This document shows, one piece after another, positions 28,056-40,274 of a stretch of DNA of 64,000 nt. Every line of letters begins with the position of its first letter. The stretch's first letter is position 1. This stretch comes from Gloeopeniophorella convolvens (taxonomy: Eukaryota > Basidiomycota > Agaricomycetes > Russulales), in the NCBI GenBank assembly GCA_022496205.1, contig WTXD01000022.1, forward strand, positions 1 through 64,000, written 5' to 3'. The position numbers and the translations under genes were made by a program. The notes below the pieces were generated by a model, which did not search any database, was not told the origin of the DNA, and saw only the letters and a list, made by a program, of their open reading frames with translations.

Positions 28056-31000
28056 TTATTTCGGGCTACCGCAACAAAGCTATCTCCTATGACATCTTGC
28101 TTATCTGTAGCTTTATCACCGCCTTCCCCTGTACGCTAGGGTATGCTAACTGGGAGAATCGATGATAGCGGCGAATCGTCTTTGGAAATATCGTTCGACA
28201 CGGTGGCGGCGGGAGGAACCGATGTCTCCAGCGCTTCGCGGCGTTTCTCAACAGGTGGCGCAGCCATCAGACGAGCTGCGCTTCTGTAGAGCACAGGCGA
28301 TGTACAGTTACCATAAGCACTACGATAAATGGACTTGAGATGGCTTCGCTCATTCATTTTGAGTGCATCGCCGAGTACGCTTAAACGCCTCAACTCCCTA
28401 GCCTGACGCACCCCTGGCGTTATTTGACGTTGAGATCCCGCTAGTCAATAAGTCGCCTCTGATGAACCAGTTCGAACGCCAATATTCGCCCTCTTTGAGC
28501 CTGTGGAGAAACGGAGCCGCATGTTCACCTCTGTAGCGCAGCAGCCTGGGACTAGGGACGTTCGTTCATTTGTTGGGATGACACATAGTTGTACTGCTAC
28601 GCATGCGCCACAGTGCCGTTTCATCAAGTGGGAGCATGCGTTGTCGTGAGAGCGCTGGCGGTGTAACAGAGATCAAACGAAGGAGTGGGAGACCATACCT
28701 GGAAAGGGCAGGTGGCGCCTGGCAGCGCCGCCGCGGGTAGAGCGTAAGCGTGTGGAGGATGTGGCTGGGAACCTCAACCACTTTGTTTGTGGATTCGGCC
28801 TGTTCATGCCCGCCATGCCGGCGAACTCTCCCCGCATCGACAACTAGAGATAACTCACCTCGGCCGTGACTTCATAGCCCGGTCAGGAAGGCCGAGATCC
28901 CCGCATGAGAATCAAAGACGAAACGAGGTAGCCTCCTGACGTGCAAGAGACGAATGGTGCACCTTCGGCGACACTACAGAAAATTAGCACAAATGTATAG
29001 AGAGGATTACAGGTGAGTAAATGGTACCTGAGCAGAAGCACCGGGCGAACGTAGAACGCTGGAAGACGGCTCCGAAGGCTCAGGCTCAAGCCTGACCTCA
29101 ACTAGACCTCAGCGCGCGCACCGTGTCGGAGCCATACTAGGTTTCGCTGGTCAGAAACACATCCAGGAGACATACTGCTAACTGCGGATGCTCCCCCAAG
29201 CTGGCCAAGCGACCGGACAGTTGATGCGATCCAGACTATCGTCACTTCAAATGCTTCGATCCGAAGTACCCGAAGACTTGCACCACCTATTTTCAGATAT
29301 CCTATACCCAGAAGAAGATATCAGAGACAAACCGGAGAGGTAGTGGATCATGCATTATGGCTGACCCACATTGACGATGTAGAAGGGCACTGGCGGCTGT
29401 CAAGCGCTACAGCGCTCGGCGTTTAGCGCCCGCCGACTTCAAGGCTACTCCGGCAACCGGCAGCGCTCGATAGCCGACGACCCAGGCTTTAACTAGGTCG
29501 AAGTCGAGCTCAACGCTTTCCTCCCTCTCGACCCCACCTGGATAGCGCTGGTCTCGCCTTCGCCCTCACTTGCGCCTGCATGCCTCGGTGACCTGGGTCT
29601 TGCACAAATGGACGGCCTTATGAAAAGGCTGGGAAGACGCCGTCGGATGAATGCCACTGGAATAGCTTGATACCTCTCCATCCCTCTCTTCCTCATGTCG
29701 ACGCCACTCAGCAGCTGTAGCCATCGGACCCATCCCACGGCATACAACGAAGCTAAACTCGCCTATCGCTTGATACGTCGCGCTCTAGATCCATTGCCTT
29801 CGTTAAATTCACCTGTTTGCAGCTTGGCAACTCCGGCGACTACCGAACTATCTACGGCTTTGCCAAGTGGCTGGTCTACATACTTGGCTTAATATACGGG
29901 TCGGTGATTGCTGCGATTACTTTCTGTTTAGGTATCTACAGTCCTACTGATCTGTTCGCTAAAGCGCTGACCGAACAATTACCACAACAGTGAGGACAAC
30001 TGTATAGTCACGCCCCACACCAAGCCTTACCTGGTACACCGTTTGTCTATTCGGTTGGTCTACGGTGCCTGGGATGTGAAAATGTATCGAGAGGCTCCGG
30101 TGAGAGGCTTTAGCTGCAAATGGCTCTCGCTACTTTCCTAGCAAACTCATGTATGACACCGTTCGATCTTGTTTGGAGTGATGCTGAACGCACACCTAGA
30201 CCTGTGATACCCTTTTTGTGGGGTGAATTCTGGTCTAGGCCAACATGCTGGTGTGTCGACTTGTCGGTCCGGGCATCGACTCTTGCCAAAGTGTACGTCC
30301 GTATGCCTGACTATTTGAGACCAACACGCGTTCTCACAGTCGTGATCTCAGTCTGCTTGATTCGCCGTTCGATCAACCATCGTTGTAATCGCGGAGCATG
30401 GCGCGTACGATCCTCCAATGGCCTTAGTAAGGTCCTGTCCCGCACCCAACAATCTCCGGGAATCATGACGATTCGTATCGAACCCTTGTCTTCGTCGCGA
30501 ACCGTTTCCATCTGCCACGTTCGCTGCACCGGTGATTGTCATCGATGTGATGGCGGGTTAGGTGTCGCGGAGGGCGTTATGGGCCGATGCTGCGAACGAC
30601 GTCTTCGCCGGTCCTCTTAACTCGGAGCCTGCACGTCATTTACGTCTCAACCAGCCTGGTCGAGCATGTCGGCGCCAATACGCGCTCCCAGAGATCAAGT
30701 TTGGGGCAATATGCCGAGACCAATATCGGACGTGGCTTCACACCGCAGGCGCCTGTTTCCTAATGCGGTGCGTACTGCCGGAGAGCGTTCGCACTGGTTC
30801 ACACGGTGTCTTACGCTGATATTTCAAATCAGATCGTCAAAGGGAATCGTGCAGCGTCAGTGGCTGTGCTGCTTGTCACAAGGTGCCTCATTTGGCAGGC
30901 GTTCATACTCAGCCATACACCTTCTCGAGACTGAGAAGCCACCCGGAGTCACACCGGACAGTGCTCTCGCATACACCGCTTTTGGTCAGAGTACGCACGG

Positions 31001-33031
31001 ACAACTTACCAGGCCGACATGTTCTTTGTCCAAGCTGCGTTAACGTCTACATACCGCCGCCGGCTCGACCTGGACGCACTATGAACGCAAGGCAGCTCCG
31101 GCGCATAATAGCGCAACACGGGCGCTTATCGCATCCAAGATCAAGATGGACGATGGCCCGAACGCGCACCGCTCACTTGCTCTGCCGCGACAATTTTGGG
31201 TAAAAAATGGCGTGCGCCGCGCCTCCTTCACCGCTGTCTGGTAGTCGCGGTAGTGACGTCCACCTGTTAGCTTCCGGCTTGTGTTCGCGGATGCATTCAT
31301 GGGCCGATCCTTTGTTCAACCTTCAACTGCGTCTTTGCAGCGCCATGCCCCGAAACGGAACACAAAAGTACGTGTGCGTTGTCTCTTCGTACCGGGTGTC
31401 TCCCATGGCTCACTCCGGAGAAAGATTCTCATCTCGCATCCTCGTACGCGGTATGATGGGCGTGCTAGGCCCTACTTCTCTCCGGCGCAGGCTCCACGAT
31501 ACCAGGAACCATGATCGTTCTCTAATGAAATTATTCCACCGGCGTGGTCATAACGTCGGAGGACTGGTTTTCGAGACCTGAACCGTTTGTATTCGTATCA
31601 GACTGTCGCACATGGGTCTGACCAGAACGAGTACCATGAACGCCTTGACCCCCTTGTGGGCCGGTCTTCTCATCAGCGCGGCTCTTGTTTCAATTAAATC
31701 GTAGCGACGGTGGCATGCCACGGCACTCTGTCAGAATCACTATCAAAGGCTCCGGTGCGCGTTGTCTCCAAGGAAGTACTCCCCGATAAAGCATGTAATT
31801 CATTGTCTGTCTTACGTTCGTCACAATCTCCACATGGCTAACTGCAGACCGAACCACCACCAACAGCCTTACTTTCTATGCGCAACGATCGGCATCAAGT
31901 CATGTCCGACGGCGTCAGGACACCAGCAACCATGATCACCCATTTCCTCATGCGCGCGTGAACCTTATCGCCCCCTCTCTGTCTTTGGAGACCTGAGACA
32001 CGAAGAGTCCGGCGAAGAACGAAGCCGCGCAGCCCCCCACCTCGCCTCGGAGCTCCCCACTCACCGCCGGGTTTCGTGACGAGTGTCAAAGCCGCCTGGA
32101 GCACCCAATACACGCGTTTCCTGATCCAACTTTCTCCCCTCACACGTTGGCATCGTCGGAAATGCTTCCACCGGGCCCTGAGGTACAAAGCATGGTATTT
32201 TGTTCACAATGCAGATTTTGAATGTCGTCTTCAACTCTACCGCTTATTCACACCCTCGCCCGAGTCACAAGTCGATCTACCGCAGCAGTACCGTGAAACA
32301 TAACTGTGTGCTTGGCAAGGAAGCTCGACACGACGCATAGGGGTTGTCAAGACCTCGGGCCAAGCAGCTTCACTCCAGAAGACACAGTCATCTAGTACGA
32401 CACGAGACGCTACTCGTGGAATTGCCTCCATGCGTTACCGGCACTAGTCTTCCCTCAGATCATGACAATTCCCACTTACTCTCCCCGAGAATTTCCTACC
32501 GACGCCAGGAAGCACGCTGCCCCGAGCCGAACAGTGCTAAGCCTACTGCAGGAGGCGCAGTCAGAGGGTGAGTCATCGACCGCATGCTGCGATCCATAAT
32601 TTCCTCCAGCTTGATGACAGCACCATGACTCTGACGAGATTCCTGCCAATTCTAGAGACAGTACTTCCATTCAACGTGTCTACATCCAACCTAATCGCCT
32701 TGGGTAACGGATGAGCGAGGCAGAATCCACGAGCCCAAGGGGCTGGGACGTCGAGGCTGCGGTGAGCCAGCAATGCAGCAAATGCGGTGCAGCTCCTGAT
32801 GTACTAGGCCCGAAGCCCCCTCGGTGGAGGACCTGGCATGCCGAGCAGTGCTTGTGTTCGTCGTCGACACAGACACGCTGTTCCGCAGCCCAAGTAACTC
32901 TAATCGTTACAAGTAAACACGACAATGATTTTAGTGTGCCGTTAGCGGCAATCACATCCTCCCGGGAATAGCACGCCGCTCTGAGGACAACGTTGAGACC
33001 TACTACAATAGTCACAAAAGACGGTTGTTCT

Positions 33032-33056
33032 CGACGACGACGACGACGACGACGAC
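33032..33056. repeat. (CGA)n microsatellite
   Basis: About eight perfect CGA units lie in non-coding sequence. Confidence 0.9.
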
Positions 33057-33777
33057 CGAGGGACGTGCGCGCTTCTACCAGCCAACAAGAATGAGATTAG
33101 CCGCTATACCAGCTCGAACAACAAGAACGAGTGCCAGGCACGACCGCATCCGCACCGTGCGCAGATGGGACTCGCGGCGCATGCCCAGGCACCAAGTCTT
33201 CATGATCATCACCCCAGGACCAAGCTGCCTGCCACTTCCCCGGCACGCCCATCATATTTGTTCAGTTCGCGGTGGCGATGGGAAGCGTTGCTATGCCCCA
33301 GCGGGGAGGGGGGGACGCCGCGAACCGCTCAGCGCGCCTTCAAGGAGACCGCCCCGCGGTTCGTCCGTCGCGGGTGCCCGCGCGCCTCTTCGCCCCTCCG
33401 GCGCGCGGCACGGCGCTTTATCCCCCAGCCGGCACGCAACGTCCATTATGCATTACTCACAACAATATTACATAGCGCACCCGCGGCCGCCGATCGCACG
33501 CTGTCGAGCACGCGCCGCCCCGAGCAAGGCTGCGTGGCGTAAAAGTCCATAATCCTAAATGACAGAGACGCCGTGCCCGCGCAGCCCATTGGTGGCCGCC
33601 GCGCGCGCATTACGGCGCGGAGGACGTGAGGGGGCGCGGTGTACGGTACGGGAGCACTCGCGAAGCGTGGTGGCGGGGCGCGAAGTTGTGCGGTTCGTGC
33701 GCGTGCGCGGACAGGGCACGCACGGCCGGTCCGTGCGGTGCGCGAAGCCCGGAGGCGGTGTCATCGTGGGGCTAGAA

Positions 33778-33797
33778 GCACGCACGCACGCACGCAC
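33778..33797. repeat. (GCAC)5 simple repeat
   Basis: Five tandem GCAC units lie in a GC-rich non-coding stretch. Confidence 0.85.
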
Positions 33798-34758
33798 TGG
33801 CACGCATTTGTGTTGCCTGAGCGAGTAGCATGGCACCAGTCCTGCGCCGTTCCCTGCCTTGCTTGGCACACCGTCCGACTATGCGCCGCCCGGCCGCGAC
33901 GTGCCAACCCACGTCGAACGCACTGGGACTAGTATACGCAGTAGACTGCTGCGAGCCGCACACACGCGTACATGTGCACCCGCGGTGATAGGACGACTGG
34001 GTGACGGCTGTCGAAGTAGCTGCTGCTGTATGTGGTAGCGGTGGCAGGGCAGTCTCCAGATGCCGATGGTAGATCCAATCCTAGCGCACCATCATCGTCG
34101 CGCTTTTCCACGGATGTCGGCCGCGACCCCGTGGGACATGGGACAGGACATCTCAGTGGCGTATCCGCCGTCTCCTCGCTGCGGCCGGATCTTTTTGGGA
34201 CGGCTTCGCCGAGGGCCACGGCATCGATGAGTCGCCCAGGCGCGCGCTAGTGGACTCGCTGGTGCTTCTCACTGCAAGCTGAACATGAACCTTGGGCCTA
34301 CGGGCGCTAGCTACTAGACATAGCCTAGGCTCGGCTCGGACTGCTAATAAAAGGCATCGACTTGCACCCAAAGACATGAATCATGTGTATCCGCATGGTG
34401 ATGCGTGATGATTACGGGGTGGATCACACACGAGGCCGCCTCGGATAGGCTTCAATTCATCATCACCTCACCTATCTACACAGCACTCTACATACGTTAC
34501 ACAATCGGGCACAATGTCAGCGGAGATCAGCATCAGCAGTCACAAGGAAAGGGAAAACAAAAGAGCTGACTGAAGCAGCAGACAATATGTCCATAGCCAT
34601 TCATCATGCGCGAGAGATCATCACATCACTTGAAGTTAAATGCAGCAAACCTTCCTGAATCCGAGTATGCCGCGAAGCCAGACCGCGCACCAATTCGCTC
34701 CAAGGATAGTGCGGCCTGAAACGTCCCCTTTGCACGGCCTCCCTACTGCTTCGCTACT

Positions 34759-36808
34759 CTAATCAAATTTTAGGGGTTCCGTGCGCCGTGGGGACGGGAG
34801 CGCAGGTGGTGCCGTTCTGGAAGGTTGCTGAGAACGAGCCGCCTTGGTGCTGCGGCCCATGCCGGTTGGCGGTGGCCCAATGAGCCGCGAGAGGGTCCAC
34901 GGCAGCTCGTATCGAGCTTGGCTAGCAAGGTCGACGTATCGAGCAATCTCCAAGTGTAAGGTTGGATAATACACTGTCGACGCCTTTCGCGCAATCTAAG
35001 TTTCAGGCTGTAAGAACCCCACCGGCGGCACCGTGATCGGGCACGATGCTAAACGCACCAGGATAACCCGCTCGATCCCAGACAGGAACAGGTCGGTGTG
35101 GAGCTGGTAGGCAGAGAATTCGTGTTCCTTCGGCAGGCCCAAATCCTGCGCAGCCCTGATAAACGCATTCAATAGGCGGAAATGACTCGTCTGCGGAGTT
35201 GAGTCTCCGTCAGCAAGGCCCCTGAGATGTGAAGTGAGATAACGGTCGGTCTTACCAGGTAAGACATGGCCTCGAATTCAACGCCGCCAGTCATTCCACC
35301 TGGGGCTCGGGGCTTCTCGACGCGTGCTTCGTCAGTTTCCGCCAAGACCCAGATTGTGTTATTTGGGTGACAGAAGATCCAGAAGTAATCGCGGCAAACG
35401 TCGGATAACTCCTGTAGGTACGTCTTGTAGATCCGTGGCCGATGCAGGGCATCGATAAACTCGTGTGGGGACAGGGGGACTTCGGGAGCTTCCGCAGCAC
35501 GCGGCGCCGGCGTCAACAGGACGGAACGGACGAGAGAGAACAAGGTGTGATGTGGGTGGGGGAGCGAGATGATGTTGCGAGGGGCTGTCTCCCATACCTC
35601 CCGCCGCGGGGGCACGGACCCGATAGACGGGAGAGACGACGGCGGAAAGAGGTCGAACAAAATCAGGAGCAAGTCGACTATCAGCTGACGGGTGGGGACA
35701 TCGCCTGGCTTCTTGTCCGAGTATAGGAGGGCTACAAGCTGCACGAAGGGGGTCGGGCAGGAGCTCCGCAGAGCAAAGCAGCCGATCTCGGAGGTAGAGA
35801 GAGCCTTGAGGCAGCGGAGAAGCTCGTGTAAGAGTTGGTCATCGTGTTGTTCCTCGCTGTGGACGAACATCAGCAAAGACCACAACCGTTTGCTGCAAAG
35901 TAGGACATACCGCCACTCAACCTCGAGGAGCTCGTTAAGCCGGGTGAGCAACGCTGAATAGCCGCCCGCCTTTAAGAACTCCTGCGACCAGCTGTGCGCC
36001 GACGCCGACGCCCATGAGCGCCCGTACGTAATGAATGCGCCGGGCGCCACTCACCTCGCGGACTCATTCCGGAGAAGCAACCGCAGCTTCTTCACGATGT
36101 CGACTTCGAGCTCGATGCTCGACGTACCAGTAAACAGGCTCACAAACTGCACGGGCGAGAGCACACGCTGTGTGCCTCTGCCGTCAGCGTGGCCATTGCG
36201 TGACTTTGGGCGCGTGACGTCGACGGAGACACCGCGGGAGTGTTGGGCGCTATGTCCGGAGTGGACATCGGCGAATCTGTCTCCGACTGCGGTTGCGGGA
36301 TAGTACTCCGGCGCGGCGCCCTTGCGGGGAGACTCGATGTCGAGGGAGCTGCCGCTCTGGACGCGCCGGAGTCCGCGCGTTGTGCCAATCGTAGCAGCGG
36401 GCGTGATCACTTGGGAGGACTTGAGCATGGCCGCTTTGACGGACGGCTCCATGCCGGCAAGCTTTGGCCTAAGCGTCGATGGAATCTGGAGGTCATCCTG
36501 CACATTGTGGCGTGAGCAAAGCGTCGGACACAACGCGCTAGATTGAATGCACGAACGAGAAGGCGATCAAACTCGCGCTCCATTGAAGTCGCGCCCGACG
36601 CTGCCACATGCGCGTCACCCTTCTTTCGCTTCGACTTTTCCTGCGACACGTTTTTGCTGGACTTGGAAGCAGCAGCCTTCGCAGCTGGCGAGGCGTCCTG
36701 ATAGACAGGCGAACCCGGCACATTCTCCTTTCCGCTGTTCGCCAGGGGATTCACAATAATAAACTCAGAGGAGGGAACACGGCGCGGGGGGAGGATGCCT
36801 TTGAACAT
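34759..36808 (-). CDS. GBD/FH3 (formin N-terminal type) protein without FH1/FH2
   Basis: In formins the GBD/FH3 region binds Rho GTPases and controls autoinhibition and localisation. Here a disordered N terminus (MFKGILPPRRVPSSEF, then a Lys/Ser-rich stretch) leads into DDLQIPSTLRPKLAGMEPSV, SRGVSVDVTRPKS and the armadillo-like domain: VQFVSLFTGTSSIELEVDIV, FLKAGGYSALLTRLNELLEV, LHELLRCLKALSTSEIGCFA and LIVDLLLILFDLFPP. The C-terminal exons supply TSHFRLLNAFIRAAQDLGLP, then IARKASTVYYPTLHLEIARY and ELPWTLSRLIGPPP, and the gene ends at 34759. Introns are at LL/DD, SA/S, W/R and SYL/TSH, plus one ending at about 34999 whose 3' end contains an in-frame stop if unspliced. There is no proline-rich FH1 and no FH2. 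The Rho partner is unknown. Confidence 0.84.
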
Positions 36809-37641
36809 GGTGTGTGCAGAAAATGGAGGACCGGAGGTTGGAATGTGACCTAATTAGGCGTTCCGACGCGGTTCGTGTTTCCCCACGTGCCACGCATGTG
36901 ACCGTGCAGCGTGCCGGGGAGGGCCGGAAGCGGCGGGAGGAGACGGGCGCGCGCGTGGCGGTCGCGTGCCCCATCCTCAGGGCCGACGCGAATACAGTCA
37001 GCGTGGTGCGCCCGAGCGCGCCCATCCTGCGCCCACTCGATCCTGCGCGCGCGCAGGCCTCCGCGCCCAGGAAGACGAAGCTATTTGAAGGAAGGCTGTT
37101 GGCCGCGCGCTGCACGCCACCCTTCCCCGCGCGCGCCCTGCACTCCGACGCCCCGTGTGCGCAGGAGCGCCAGCGCCGGGCCTGCTCACGTGCGGCCGCC
37201 GTCCAATCGCGGCGAGGGGCATATCCCGGTCGATCGGTATATAGCAACCGCATCACGTCCTCTCCTTCCTCCGTCCTCCCCCCATCTTTTCCTTCCCCCC
37301 GCGCGCCCCTTCGGCCCTTCCGCGCGCACGCTGCCACCAATCGCTGCGCCTCGCTTTGACAGTTGCACGCACGTCTCTCTAGCTTCGGGTCTTGTCTGCA
37401 GCCGCGTCTTGGCATGCACAGAGTAAATAATTCGCCGTATTGCGAGTCTAAACTAAACAGCGTACAGAAAGCAATATAGATCGCGCGAAGATACAGTAAG
37501 TCCGCAAAGCCAGACTAGTCTCTCAAAATACACAGCAGTTACTAACGAAGAGTGAATCAATTAAAGGGCCCTCGCGCAGCCGCCGCTCGCTCGAGCCCGG
37601 TCCATAGTATGTGCAGTTTTTGTCCCACAGCGACAAGAGTA
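36809..37641. other. intergenic, promoter side of the GBD/FH3 gene
   Basis: This GC-rich stretch has long overlapping open frames on both strands (36814-37426), which I attribute to composition rather than coding. It should contain the GBD/FH3 promoter and the 3' flank of the regulator at 37642. Confidence 0.5.
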
Positions 37642-40274
37642 TCAGATCATCATGAGCGTCAGGCCGCGCTCCTGCATTAGCTCGCGCCACTCGACCTCCC
37701 GGCGGCCCGCGTCTCGCCGCGCCCACACGTCCAGCATGACGGTCTCGATCTGCCGGATGTTCGCGCTCCCGGTTTGCGCGCCGACGTGCCGCAGACGCTT
37801 GCGAAGCATGTCGCGCGCCGCCGGCGCGTCCGCCATGAAGCCCGCGAACGCGAGCGGGAGCACAAGCCCCAGGTCCATCCGTCCCATGGGCATCAGCGCG
37901 AGCAGGTTGAGGATATTGTTCAGCGCGTTCTGGATCTCAGGCACACCTGCGCGCCGGCGCCATCAGCCTGCTGTAAACCCTTTTGGCATGGGCGCTATCC
38001 GCGCGCACGTACCTGGGTTATTCCCGCTGAGGACCATGTTGAGGTACATCAGCGCGGCCTCCTGTAGGATCGTCGCGAGGATGCGTCGGCACGTCTCTTC
38101 GTTCACCTGGAGGATGCGGCCGCCTTCCGAGAACGCCTTTGGGTCTAGCGCGCTCTGCCGTATCGTGCGCTCGATGGCGGTCCCTCGCATAATCAGCTCG
38201 CGTGCCGAGAGCTTGCCCGAGCGCGCCTCGTGGGCCTTCCAATGCGCCAGCGCCGCAATCTCGGCAAACGCAAGCAACACCTGCTCTGTGCACCCCACCA
38301 GAAGCGGAACGTAAAGCTCCCATTCCGGCATCCCTGGTGCGTTGACGCCGGCCCAGATGTGGTGCGGCACGCCGGTAGCTGTGAGCAGCCGTCGGTACAG
38401 TGCCAATAGCCGTGGGGGCTGCTGCAACGTTACGCCCATGAAGATGTCCATGCACTGCAAGTTCCAGGCGATACAGATCAGCCGGGCCACGGAATTGTTT
38501 CAGGGTGCGCGCACCATAATGATCTTGGCGCTGAACGCAGCCGGCAGCGACATGTTCATCACGAACAGGCGCGGATTGTCGTCGACGTGCATGCCCGTTT
38601 GTGCGAGCCAGTCGCACGCGATTTCGAGCATCGGTGTCCACTCGGTCCCTCCGGCGCTTGCGTTTGCGCCCGCCACCGCGCCACCTCGCGCCGCAATCGA
38701 ATAGCTGATCAAGTGGACGGCTGCCATGGCTTCAGCCTGGGTGCACCGCCCCTGCCTGCGGGCGGCTTCGAGTTGGTATGTTCCTTGGTTGAAGAAGAGC
38801 TGCGCCTGCGCAGTGTCCGGGGCTGCGCTCCGCCCTGCCGCACCGCGCTGCGTATGCACGCTGTGCAGGCTCGCCATGGCGCACAGCGCATCCGTTAGCG
38901 CGCCTGCGGGCTCCTGCGCCACGATCTGCAAGACAAACCGACAGGTGACGTCAGCCGCCGCCGTCACGCTAAAAGGCTAAACGGGCAGGCGGGCGCACGC
39001 ACCGAATGTACTGCGTCTAGGGCGACCTTGCATGTAAATACAAATGCAGCCCGCGCACATGGTTGAAGTAATATGCAATGTGCTCGCGCTTGACGTCCGC
39101 ATCGTGGTCCGTGAGCCCCGTCGGCTGCATCGCCCACTGGAAGTTTGCGCCCGCGCCGGGAACGTCGCCGAAGCTGTCTGGCGGCAGAGGTGGCGCGCCA
39201 CACCCGCCTGCGCCTGCACCCATGAACCCAGGCACTGTCGGTGGAATGTCCATCAAAGACAAGTCGTACAGCTCTTCATGGACCGATGCCTCGGAGTAGG
39301 TCGACGAGCCCGCTGACAATGGCGCCTGCACTGGTGCGTTGCCTAGAGGAGCAAACGCAGGGCCAGGGCGAGCGTCAGCACAAAAGAAGCTTGCAACTCG
39401 GCAGAAGACTGACCTGGCACTGACGGCATTCCCGACGGGAACGCGAGCTGGAGGTGTTGCGGCGGCCCATCCTCGAAGCGAAATGGGAACGGCCCGCGCT
39501 CGGCCCCGCCCCCTGCGGCGCCCTTGCTCGCAGATGCACCGACAAAGCCCGTGTGCGTAGCGGGTCCGCCCGCAAGCGACGTGCGCGGCTGGCCGCGGAT
39601 GAGCCCCAGGCGCAAGAGGTGTGCCTTGATCTCCGTCTTGTAGTTCTGGACGGCCTCTTTATCCTGAGCAAGCAAACAGACCACAGCGCCGAGTGAGTCA
39701 GCACACGCTTCTCTGCGCCGAGCGCACGCGTAGGCGAAGCTGACGCACCCGCATCCAGTCTGGCCGCCGGGGGCCCCAACCAAGGCAGTTGAGCTGGAGG
39801 CGGCGGCAGGTACGGCAAGAGTCGCCCTCTTCGCGCTGCTCGTCGCATTTCTGGATGGCGGCGGCGCACGGCGGATGGGCGGAGCGGGAGCGGAGGAGCG
39901 GGCCGGGACGTCAGTATCACGATGCGGATGCATATACGCGGTTGACGGGACGCACTTTTCGTCGGAGTCGACACGTCCTATATGGAGGAAGGCCGGGAGA
40001 GGCGAGGTCAGCGATATGGAGAAGGGGCGACGGTGCATGCGTACCAGCAACCGCCTCTGCTGGCGGTAGACGCGGACCTGTGGAGGTCAAGCGAGTTGCG
40101 GTGTTGGAAGGGCGGGCGGGTGGCGGCAAAGGCGGGGGAGTGGCCGCCGTCGGATACGGAGGGCTCGGGGAGAGGTATGATTGCGGGGGAGGTCTCGACG
40201 GAGGAGTGGAATTCGGAGGGGGAGGAATGGCCGTTTGTGTTGAGGGAGTCGTCGGTGACAGGAGAGTGTGTCAT
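37642..40274 (-). CDS. Zn2Cys6 transcription factor with Fungal_trans_2 domain (tandem copy 1)
   Basis: A DNA-binding regulator of the binuclear zinc-cluster class. The start MTHSPVTDDSLNTNGHSSP is followed by a Ser/Pro-rich stretch and the zinc cluster GCWTCRLRRK/KCDEQREEGDSCRTC plus RRLQLNCLGWGPRRPDWMR, with all six Cys. One intron splits Trp of the cluster and a second falls right after RLRRK. A linker helix (DKEAVQNYKTEIKAHLLRLG) precedes the Fungal_trans_2 region: IAYYFNHVRGLHLYLHA, IVAQEPAGALTDALCAMASL, MDIFMGVTLQQPPRLL and a C terminus ending RGLTLMMI. The reading frame between LYLHA and IVAQEP (about 38.93-39.03 kb) could not be joined by a clean GT-AG intron, so there may be a one-base indel or an unusual splice. 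Its targets are unknown. Confidence 0.84.

Larger units (their letters stand above)
28056..34758. other. gene-poor region, no supported gene
   Basis: This 6.7-kb stretch has only short frames broken by stops on both strands, with no splice pattern joining them into a known family. A frame without an ATG at about 29754-29993 (+) encodes LGNSGDYRTIYGFAKWLVYI and a further hydrophobic stretch, and may be a relic exon. Frames at 30120-31043 (+) and 31207-31581 (+) have no recognisable motif. I found no terminal repeats, integrase or reverse-transcriptase motifs. From about 33.2 to 33.9 kb the sequence becomes markedly GC-rich with simple repeats. Confidence 0.5.

Noticed and set aside
28056..34758. 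Decayed LTR retrotransposon
   Set aside because: I looked for terminal direct repeats, a primer-binding site, and integrase, RT or protease motifs and found none convincing. Without a homology search the claim is not supportable.
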